Part shown: positions 55,892-64,000 of the stretch, in pieces | Position numbering within the stretch: the stretch's first letter is position 1 | Layout of the letters: every line of letters starts with the position of its first letter | From: Hansfordia pulvinata | Taxonomy: Eukaryota; Ascomycota; Sordariomycetes; Xylariales | DNA: 64,000 nucleotides | Assembly (NCBI GenBank): GCA_006538405.1 | Contig: BJKQ01000004.1 | Coordinates: 806,001-870,000 of the forward strand | Reading direction: 5' to 3' | The notes under the pieces: model-generated | What the model saw: only the letters and a program-made list of their open reading frames with translations | Database searches by the model: none | What the model was told of the DNA's origin: nothing | Program-made: the position numbers and the translations under genes

Positions 55892-57485
55892 GGTGGGTAA
55901 TGTTAGTCGATGTGGCAGAGAAGGTATCGCGAGAAGGTGGGGGTTTCAAGTGTATCCCTGCCCAGGTTTCCTCTTATGACGACAACGGACAAGGAGAGGC
56001 GCGGGGAAAGGGTCGGCATAGTCGCTTTTGGGCGCCAGAATCCAGCGAGGAGAGCAGTGGGCAGCAAGGCATTGAATGAGAGGTGGTAGGCAAGGCAGGT
56101 CGGACGAGGCTCACTCTTCTTGTTGTGTTTGCACCACCCGAGACGGGGCAGTGGGATTTACCCGGTCGGCCTGGTAGCAAGAGGTTGAGGCCGGGCTCGG
56201 GAGTACTGACACGACGTTGAATGAACAGCGACTGGTGGCTGGGAGACGAAGGCGACAGGACAATCGAGGCAGCGAGCGGACTGCGAGGAGGACTTGGTGA
56301 CACAACTGAAGCTGGCTGGTGGGGGGAGCGGTGGACGATATCGAGTGGCGACTGAAGGCAGCGTTGCAAGGTGGCACTGAGAGGCGTTGCAGGCACGGAA
56401 TGGGCTGGGAAGCGATATGGCTGCAAATTCAGGGCGACAGAGGACGTGGACTGATACTGGCGAGTATGGGCAACTTTTGCTATATGTGATCTGGGCAGTG
56501 GTTTGTTTACGACGGCGAGCGGCCGTTGCTGGGATGCCCGCTATGCCCACTACGATGGAGTACCTACCGTGCCTACCTCTCTACGCCCAGACCAGACCCC
56601 GCCACAAGCCCGTGTCTGGTAACTCATCACCTCCACTACCAACATGTAGGACATGGAGGCGCAGGTACCTGTTTTTAGGTGGTATTAGGTGGTAGGGTCG
56701 GGTAGCAGATAAGGTACTCACCTGGGTACCTACCTGCACCCGCAGCTCCAGTGTCATATGAGGTACACATCTGTGGCTCCAGTGCAATGTTTCAAGCGGC
56801 AGATTGAGGATGCCCCCGCCGACGCGCACCGTCCAAATCGCAACTGCCCTATGTATGACGAAGCATCCTGGCACGCCTGGGCTGTGGTTGTCTACTCGTA
56901 CTCCGTATCAACTTCATCGATGTCGCATCGCGCCTTCCCCCAGTAGTTACCTACCTTAGGTAGTTTCCTTAGGTACGGGCACTCGTAGCACACACAGCGC
57001 ATCACTGCGGCCGTTCCCTCTCTTCCAGTACAACACCATCTCATGATTTTCCGTAACTGATTGGCCCTTCGGCGGGCTACTTCCACTACCCGGGAAAGAA
57101 TCCGACCTCCACTCTGTTGCCCACCCTGGCTTTCCAAATCGCTGCTTCGGCTCTGTGCCCTCACATCACCTACATGCTACATGTTTGCATGCCGCGAGGC
57201 GCTCACGGCAGATTATCCCACCTCAAGTACTCACATATGGCAGGTAAGGTAGTCAAGGTATTAATGATGAACAAGTTGAATGCAATGACGATGACCAGCT
57301 TGACCGGGGTTCGGAGGGGGCTTGCTTCTCGTGACTACTCTCGGGTTATTGACGCGCCGAGATCGCCTTCAAGCCCGGAAGACCCCGCATAGCAATAAAC
57401 GGCCGGTTCCCGTCGGATGAATCTCTCCAGTGGCCTACTGCCGGTATACGACTTTCTATCCCATTGATCTACCAGTACCGGCACC
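55892..57485. promoter_or_regulatory. Divergent intergenic region (1.6 kb)
   Basis: It lies between MOB1 (-) and the glycosidase-like pseudogene (+). GGTACCT-type sites cluster at 56660-56740 and 56944-56976 (CAGGTACCTG, GGGTACCTACC, TTACCTACCTTAGG, CCTTAGGTAC). CTACTCGTAC, one base from the recurrent decamer, is near 56892. I see no gene. Confidence 0.45.
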
Positions 57486-59961
57486 ATGGAGCTATCGGCT
57501 TGGCTGCTCATGCTCCTGGACGCGGTGATGGTCTTTGGAAGCAAGATAGACAGGGAGCGAGTTGTCAGGAAATCCAACCCATCCCGCAACGCCAGCTCAG
57601 AATCGACGCTATTGCAGGTCGGTAATGGGAACTTTGCATTCGGCGTCGATGCCACTGGCTTGCAGACTTTCAGCCCTTTCGCCACCATATCTACATGGGG
57701 CTGGCACAACTGCAGTCTTCCAGTCACAAAAGGCCAGACATCGCCAGCCGGTCAGCTTCTCCTGCCTTGGGAACGAACCTACCACCTGACCTCGGGGTCA
57801 CCTCATCATGTTGTGCCAACATCTGACGAGAGCAACAGACTTTACCGGCGTGGACTGGTGGACTCACGGCCGCTTGGTAAACTACGAGCAGCCGAATACC
57901 GCCGAGTCTGACATCTCAGATTGGCTCATTCAGAACCCCCATCGCATTAACCGGGGCCGGGTTGGCTTTCAGTTCGGGGGCGAGCATGTCACAGAGGACA
58001 TGCTGGGGGACAAGTCCCAGAGTCTCGAACTTTATACTGGCCTGATCTCGTCTGCACTCACATACCGAGGTGCTCGGATTGAGGTCGAGACTTGGGCTGA
58101 CCCAGAAACTGACAGCGTGGGCATCTCCGTCGAGTCCGCTTCCTTGGCTGCGAAATCGCTTGGGATATTCTTCGACTTCCCATATCCCACGAGTAACAAG
58201 TTCGAGGCCCCTTTTCGTCGGTGTCTTGAACCAGACCGGACGATACTCTACCAGCTTACAGACGGTTCCTGGAGCTGCAGATATAAGGCACGACTTGGAC
58301 AATGCCACTTATTTCGTATCCGTGCGGTGGACTGGGGATGCTCAAGTCTGGGGGCCTGAGCCAGGCACGCACCGGTATCATCTAAAGCCGTCAGAGAGCA
58401 TGTGCAAGATCGAGATGACCGTGAACTTCTCGCCCGCAACAAATACCGCACCGCCTTCTCCGGGTGACATTCGCTCAGCTTCAACGGCATTCTGGCAGGC
58501 ATTCTGGGAGGACGGCGCCTTCATCGACCTCTCAAGTTCAGAGTCGCTTGAAGCTCAAGAACTGAAAAGACGTGCAATCTTGTCACTTTATTTGACAGCC
58601 GTCAACTCGGCCTCGTCACTCCCTCCGCAAGGTTTGATGCCCAGTTATACACATGCCTTTGAAGTCGCCGACTAACACGACATAGAGTCTGGTGAGACCT
58701 GTTTTCACTTCGTTTCCGGAGGCCAGGAGCTGAAGGGCGGGACGTAGACTCAGGCATACAAACCACTCACTGACACGCTCCAGGACTCGTGAACAACGGG
58801 TGGTACGGCAAATTCCACGTGGGTGAAGAAATCCACATACCAGAACGACCCTCATCCCTTATTCGCGTTGCCTTCTGCGCAGCAGGCACCGCCTATCTAA
58901 CGCATCATCGTCCCAGCTCGAAATGGTCCCATGACACCTCCTGCCCTTAGCCAGATGGAACCACCCCGATCTCCTACATCGGAGCCTCCCGCGGACCTAT
59001 ACGGACCTCCTGGCGTCATCGATCGAGCGCGCAGGCCGGCACGGCTACGCGGGGCGCGCTGGGGCAAGATGACAGACCCGTCGGGCCGGTCGGCGCCGGG
59101 CGAGATCAACTCGCTGTTGGTTTGGCAACAACCGCACGTCATGTACCTGGCCGAGGTTGCATGGCGGGCATTGCCCAATGCGGCGACACTGGCGGCGTGG
59201 GACGAGGTCTTGGCCGCGACGGCGGACTTTATGGCCTCGTGGGCGTTGTGGAACGAGACGCGCGGCGCCTACGACCTGGGCCCGCCACTGTACCCGGCCC
59301 CGGAGAACACGGCCCCGACCGCCACGGTCAACCCGGCCTTTGAGCTGGCGTACGGGCGGTTTGGCCTGGACGTTGCCGTGGCATGGAGGGAGAGGCAGAG
59401 CTTGTCCGCGCCCGCGCTGTGGGCCCACGTCCGCGATAACCGGGCCCCGTTGCCCACAGCGCCCGTTCCCGGCAACGGCGGCGAGGCGTTCGCCGTGTAC
59501 GTGGGCATCCCGGGCATGTAGGAGCCCAACACGACCACGACACAGGACCACCTATCCATGGCGGCGATATACGGCTTACTCCCTCCGCCGCCGACGACGG
59601 GAGAGGGCAGCAGCGGGCCGGCGGTGCTCAACATGACCGTGCTGCGCAACACGGAGGCAGCTATGCGCGATCTGTGGGACCTGGAGGACTGCTGGGGCTG
59701 GGACTTCCCGATGCTGGCCATGGACTCGTTGAGGATGGGCCACCCAGGCCAGGCCGTGGCGTACCTGCTGCGCCCACTCTTCCGCTTCGACGACGCGGGC
59801 TACCCCGAGGGCGGCTCGCGCGTGCCGACCCCTTACATGCCCGGGTCCGGGGCGCTACTGTCGGCGCTGGCCATCATGCCAGCGGGTGGGACGGCGCGGC
59901 CGGCTTGCACTTCCCGGCGAGCTGGGACGCCAGGGTCGAGGGTTTTCGGCCTAGCATATAG
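57486..59961 (+). pseudogene. Broken six-hairpin glycosidase-like gene (secreted)
   Basis: The remnant starts with a signal peptide (MELSAWLLMLLDAVMVFGS) and keeps family blocks in order: PSRNASSESTLLQVGNGNFAF, FTGVDWWTHGRLVNYE, ESGLVNNGWYGKFH, WGKMTDPSGRSAPGEI, AYDLGPPLYPAPENT, CWGWDFPMLAMDSLR, RVPTPYMPGSG and a C-terminal WDARVEGFRP. Introns still visible: 57751-57838, 58632-58685, 58692-58783 (leaving a 6-nt exon, 58686-58691) and 58819-58916. Lesions: one extra base in 58208-58215; TGA at 58932-58934 where Trp is expected (LEMVP*HL); one base short at 59051-59054; TAG at 59519-59521 where Trp is expected (GIPGM*); one base short near 59877-59880. The family looks like fungal six-hairpin (alpha/alpha) glycosidases of unknown substrate; that rests on recalled similarity. 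Short-run indels could be consensus errors, but two stops argue for decay. Confidence 0.7.
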
Positions 59962-62133
59962 TGAGCAGAAGATGATTATGTCTTGGGCTTGCCTGCAAGG
60001 CGAATGCACTCGCTCAAAACGTTTAGTCTGGTGCGTTGTTGTACATCCAGGCCACAAAACTATTGTCGTAAAGCATCAACGAAAAGCTGACGTGTGGAGA
60101 AGGACGGCCGCCAAGAAAGGGTATCAAGGCAGCTCTGGGCCTGGAGGTCTAGGCTGGGAGACTCTATGATGTCCCTCCAATATTCATACCGCGTTTGATT
60201 CCGGCCAACCATCCCTATTGCATTTTCTCTTCACACGAGTTCAAATCACGTGGTGTCGTCCAGGTACTTCATTGAACGCACACACATGATTTCCTTGGAG
60301 ACGATGCGGACGGCCACAATCTAAAATGCTCGCGTGTTGAGGCCTCTCGGAGCCACCGTCAATCATGCCTGGCCGCCGATGGAGCACGCCAGGCGTTTTC
60401 CTGCCAGAGACGTGGCAGGTGTGCTCAGCCCAATGAGCTTTGTATCCCTGTCTGTCTGTGCCGGGCTTTGCGCATGGCAGAGGATCTCCGGGGAGGCCAG
60501 GATGCGTGTCCCAAACAATGCCAGGCATTTTGGCGGACGCAGCCGAACGATGGATAAGGTGCCGTCATTGGTCGGTCTATAATTCTCCGGTCTAATAAGG
60601 GCAGCAGGGCACGCAGGGATCGACGACGCTTTCTTTTTCTCTCTCTCTCTCACTCTCTCTCCCTCGGTTCCGTGCCGGCGGGAGTGGGGCTCCGCTCTTG
60701 TTCGACGACGCGCGAAGGATGGCGCCCTCGAGTCCTTTCCCCTTTGGACAGGGGATCTTCTGGCTGACCAACCACCCGGCTCTGCGTCCTCTGCGTCCTC
60801 TGCGTCCTCCCAGATGACTGAGATGCTTTGATTGTCGTGGCCAGCGAGCCAGGCCGCTTCCTGTGACGACCTGCGTGCCCACCGCTTGTGCGCTTGCCAA
60901 GTCAGCTGGCACCTGGTTCATTAGCAGGTCGCGGCAAGGCGGCCAGCTAGGAGGGCTGCTCTCTCTGGGGGGAGGGGGGGGGGGAACAGCGCGGCTTTCC
61001 CTCATGTGGATTCTGGCATAGTGCTTAAAATAGCCCACCGGCATCTCCACACGTGTGAGCAGGACGCTGGACAGACCCCAGCAGCGATCGCCTACGATCG
61101 ATGTCGGCGACCCGGAACCCAACCCCCGGTCCAGATGTGGATGCTCGTCGCCGACAAGGCTCTGAAGAAAGAAGGTGGCCTCGAGCCAGGAAGGCCAATG
61201 ACTCCCGGAATACCTGTACGTACACACAAATGCGCGTACGAGAACAATACAGACCACCCAGACAGAGAGAGGATGGATGCCCGACGCGGCCACGGCAGCG
61301 AGCGAGCGAGTCACCAAGGTCTCAGTGCCTCTCTCGTGTCTTCGTGCTGGGCTCGTTCATCAGAGCAGCAGGAAGACACCGGCGAGTGGGCCGGGCCCGT
61401 TCCAAGCGCTCTGGTGGTGAATCCTTCCTCGGCCGGGAGGCCGCAATTGTAAGGCAGAGAGGAGCCAGGCGCCGACGCCAGCGATGGTTGCAGCGGACAC
61501 AGCAGAATGCGGAGACAGCCGCGCCAGGCCCGCGCGTTGCGGGTTCTGGCAAAGTCTCTCGTCCCGACTTGGCAATGTTGGCTGAAAGGGCACAAAGGGT
61601 GTCGGGTCCCTCGAACGATGGGGAGTGAGTGGGAACCGATTGGGAGAAGACGCGCCGATCCTGCCATCTCCCCTGCTCATCAGCCAGCCAGCCTCGCGGG
61701 CCTAGTCGTAAAAGCTACAGATAGTCTGTCAGCTGGTCGTCTCGCGGGCACACACAATCACAACCTAAACCTGCGCTGTGCGCTCGTATCCTTCTATCAA
61801 CGTCCTTCTCTCACGGCTCACGCGTATATCACTTCTTGTCCTGCCTCCTTGCTCCGCTCGCCACTCTCTGCTTCTCTTCTTCTTCCCGCCGATCATCGCC
61901 AGATCGCTCGCTCTACGAGCAGTCCGCTCCTTTCCATTCTCCCCCCTCTAAGAGAAAAAAAAACAAGCGATATATCCTATTAGCTAATCCGGCAAGCGGG
62001 AGCGCAAGATACAAGGCGACTCATAACTTTCCTGACCTCACTCCCCATCTCGTCCTCAGATCCGGCATAAGAAGACGACTAATAAGAAAGAAAGAAAGAA
62101 AAAAAACAAGAACGCCACACTCACCCCGCAGCC
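59962..62133. other. Intergenic region upstream of the GH55 gene (2.2 kb)
   Basis: It holds a CT microsatellite at 60637-60662, a 9-base tandem repeat (TCTGCGTCC, three copies) at 60781-60807, an imperfect 14-base G run near 60967-60982, and AT-richer sequence with ATATAT-like elements at 61825 and 61970. Just before the start codon lies a purine tract of GAAA repeats (62087-62110). I see no gene. Confidence 0.5.
60781..60807. repeat. TCTGCGTCC tandem repeat (3 copies)
   Basis: Three perfect, adjacent copies of a nonamer lie in noncoding DNA. Confidence 0.9.
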
Positions 62134-64000
62134 ATGCAGATCGCCTCGTGGCTCGCGGCGGCGGTCGGCGGCGTGGCGGCGTCGGCGGCGGCAGTGGAGG
62201 CGGCGGCGGCGTCGGCGGCGCAGCAGGCCGAGATGGCCGTCGCGGCCGTCAGCCCCCTGCGGCAGGTGTACGGGGCGCTGGACCAGGTCATCTTCGGCTC
62301 GGCGTGCGCGCGGGCGCCCGAGTTCCCCCGTCGGTACTGGCTCGAGGACGTGAAGCACAACGGGGCGCTGCCCTCCTCTTTTAACACTTCTTCTTCTTCT
62401 TCTTCTTCTGGTGGTGGTGACGACGACGACGACGACGACAGCAGCAGCGACTACAAGATCTTCCGCAACGTCCGGCACCCCGACTACGGGGCCAAGGGCG
62501 ACGGCAAGGCCGACGACACGGACGCGCTGCAGAAGGCGCTCGACGAGGGGTTCGCGGGGGGCAGCAACCGCAGCAGCGGCGCGCTGGGCACGACGGGCCA
62601 GCCGGCGGCCGTCTACCTGCCCAAGGGCGTGTACGTGGTGAGCCGCCCGCTGCAGCTGTTCGTCGGCACGCTGCTGCTGGGCGACGCGACGGACCCGCCG
62701 ACGATCAAGGCGGCGGCCGGCTTCGAGGGCGAGTTCGTCGTCTACGCCAAGGACCCCAACAAGGAGTCGACGACGACCTTCTACGTCGGCGTCCGCAGCG
62801 TCGTCTTCGACTCGCAGGACGTCGACAAGGACCGCAGCCTGACCCTGCTCGACTGGAGCGTCAGCCAGAACTGCCAGCTCGCCAGCGCCCGCTTCGTCAT
62901 GCCCTACGACTCCAAGGGCCACACCGGCGTCGCCATGCCCGAGGGCGGCTCCGGCCTCATCATGGAGGACCTGTACTTCCACGGCGGCGCCGTCGGCCTC
63001 CGCCTCGACAACCAGCAGTACCACCTCAAGGGCCTCGCCTTCGACGGCTGCAACGTCGCCATCGCCGTCAAGCACCTCTTCATGGCCCACTGCCAGGGCT
63101 GCTCCTTCAGCCTGTGCGGCATCGGCGTCGACGCCTCCCAGCCCCGCGACGGCGACCTCGACGGCCTCGGCACCTTCATCATCACCGACTCCACCGTCAC
63201 CAGCACCGGCGCCCTCGTCAACACCAACACCACCGACGGCGCCCACGCCTCCTTCGTCCTCGAGAACATCGACGTCGGAGACGACGTCGCCGCCACCGTC
63301 TCCGTCAGCGGCGACGTCGTCCTGAGCGGCGGCGTCCCCGCCGGCGAGGCCTGGGTCTGGGGCAACTCGTACACCCTGGGCGACACGTCCTCGTCCTCCG
63401 CCGGCGCCCAGTTCCAGCGCGGCCAGTCCTTCAAGGTGCCCCGCCCCCGCGCGCTGGTCGACGACAAGGGCCGCTACGTGCGCGCCCCGCCCCCCTCGTA
63501 CGCCGAGTTCGGCCCGGGCCAGGTCGTCAACGTCAAGGACGTCCCGGGCTCGCCCGTCCGCGGCGACAACCGCGCCGACGACACGGCCAGCCTGCAGGCC
63601 ATCGTCGACCGCTTCGCCGGCTGCAAGGTCCTCTTCTTCCCCTACGGCGTCTACCGCCTGACCGACACTCTCGTCCTGCCCCCGGGCACGCGCATCCTGG
63701 GCGAGGCCTGGCCGGCCCTGTCCGCCGCGGGGCCCAAGTTCGCCGACCCGGACGCCCCTCGCCCCCTGCTGCAGGTCGGCCGCCCCGGCGACGTCGGCCT
63801 CGCCCAGGTCAGCGACATGGTCCTGACCGTGTCCGACGTCCTGCCCGGCTGCACCCTGCTCGAGGTCAACATGCTCGGCGACTTCCCCGGCGCCGTCGGC
63901 CTGTGGAACACGCACTTCCGCGTCGGTGGCGGCGCCGACTCGCGCGTCAACTGGCGCTGCGGCGAGCACGCCATCAAGAGCGCCGCCGACTGCAAGGCCG
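62134..64000 (+). CDS. Glycoside hydrolase family 55 (exo-beta-1,3-glucanase-like), 3' end cut by the window
   Basis: The frame from the ATG at 62134 stays open without an intron to the window end: 622 codons plus one base. Residues 1 to about 20 are a hydrophobic Ala/Val-rich signal-peptide-like start. The first beta-helix (pectate-lyase-superfamily) module opens with RNVRHPDYGAKGDGKADDT and YLPKGVYVVSRPL; the second opens with VKDVPGSPVRGDNRADDTAS and LFFPYGVYRLTDTLVLP. A block typical of GH55 near the cut is GDFPGAVGLWNTHFRVGGGA. GH55 enzymes are secreted, twin beta-helix enzymes that cleave beta-1,3-glucan. Between signal and first module is a triplet-expanded linker (seven Ser, three Gly, seven Asp, three Ser). 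The catalytic Glu lies beyond the visible part, so activity cannot be judged. Codon third positions are strongly G/C. Confidence 0.9.
   Translation, partial: MQIASWLAAAVGGVAASAAAVEAAAASAAQQAEMAVAAVSPLRQVYGALDQVIFGSACARAPEFPRRYWLEDVKHNGALPSSFNTSSSSSSSGGGDDDDDDDSSSDYKIFRNVRHPDYGAKGDGKADDTDALQKALDEGFAGGSNRSSGALGTTGQPAAVYLPKGVYVVSRPLQLFVGTLLLGDATDPPTIKAAAGFEGEFVVYAKDPNKESTTTFYVGVRSVVFDSQDVDKDRSLTLLDWSVSQNCQLASARFVMPYDSKGHTGVAMPEGGSGLIMEDLYFHGGAVGLRLDNQQYHLKGLAFDGCNVAIAVKHLFMAHCQGCSFSLCGIGVDASQPRDGDLDGLGTFIITDSTVTSTGALVNTNTTDGAHASFVLENIDVGDDVAATVSVSGDVVLSGGVPAGEAWVWGNSYTLGDTSSSSAGAQFQRGQSFKVPRPRALVDDKGRYVRAPPPSYAEFGPGQVVNVKDVPGSPVRGDNRADDTASLQAIVDRFAGCKVLFFPYGVYRLTDTLVLPPGTRILGEAWPALSAAGPKFADPDAPRPLLQVGRPGDVGLAQVSDMVLTVSDVLPGCTLLEVNMLGDFPGAVGLWNTHFRVGGGADSRVNWRCGEHAIKSAADCKA

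Noticed and set aside
58823..58950. Alternative intron in the glycosidase remnant (GTGAAG..CCTTAG)
   Set aside because: It keeps frame but deletes a conserved block; the intron 58819-58916 retains LEMVP*HLLPLARW, which matches the family apart from the stop.
60225..60260. Possible tRNA B-box (GTTCAAATC)
   Set aside because: No matching A-box, acceptor stem or cloverleaf could be built around it; a similar GGTTCGAAT near 12203 also fails.
62056..63969. 637-codon open frame on the minus strand
   Set aside because: It is the antisense shadow of the GH55 coding sequence; its Val/Ala/Gly/Asp-rich product follows from G/C third positions in the real frame.
1..64000. CRISPR arrays, bacterial-type operons, prophage or plasmid features
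   Set aside because: Spliced genes and eukaryotic families throughout; no spaced direct repeats or bacterial signals seen.

Overview
The window is nuclear DNA of a filamentous ascomycete (Pezizomycotina, probably Sordariomycetes; genus not determined). The grounds are GC-rich coding sequence, short GT..AG introns (mostly 50-120 nt) with CTRAC-type branch points, and families typical of such fungi: an RRN6-like Pol I factor, a DUF1763 protein, a DUF4267 protein, a GPI-anchored cupredoxin and GH55. I see no tRNA, rRNA, CRISPR array, intact transposon or secondary-metabolite cluster. About twenty genes are spread over 64 kb, most of them housekeeping.

Layout. 1-9.6 kb: a cytochrome b5-like/MAPR protein (+), a GPI-anchored cupredoxin (-), a CENP-X/Mhf2 homologue (-) and the mitochondrial ADP/ATP carrier (-, four introns). 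12-18 kb: a DUF4267 membrane protein (-), ribosomal protein eS25 (-) and a type II membrane protein of unknown function (+). 18-23 kb is gene-poor: a TATA box, a possible 34-codon proline-rich ORF, an AT-richer stretch and microsatellites. 23-30 kb: a 1051-residue disordered protein (+), ribosomal protein L26/uL24 (-) divergent from COA1 (+). 31-35 kb: mitochondrial uL3m (-) divergent from a CCDC25-like NFACT-R protein (+), then a PITH-domain protein (-). 36-42.5 kb: RRN6 (-) divergent from SPC25 (+), then MOZART1 (+). 44-49 kb: a CHY/RING-finger protein (-) divergent from a DUF1763 LYR-like protein (+). 52-56 kb: an SLC25 carrier (+) convergent with MOB1 (-). 57-60 kb: a broken six-hairpin glycosidase-like gene. 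62-64 kb: the first 622 codons of a GH55 glucanase, cut by the window end.

Functions fall into three loose groups: mitosis (CENP-X, SPC25, MOZART1, MOB1), mitochondria (ADP/ATP carrier, second SLC25 carrier, COA1, uL3m, perhaps DUF1763) and ribosome production (eS25, L26, RRN6). They are interspersed and I see no operon-like system.

The most interesting observations concern gene structure. (1) The CCDC25-like gene appears to need a one-nucleotide exon between two complete introns. (2) The glycosidase pseudogene keeps a six-nucleotide exon and carries two Trp-to-stop changes. (3) Five otherwise well-conserved genes each need exactly one extra base, mostly in a short G/C run, which looks like consensus undercalling more than biology. 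(4) Two short motifs, GTACGAGTAC/GTACTCGTAC and the palindrome TAGGTACCTA, recur exactly and only in intergenic DNA.
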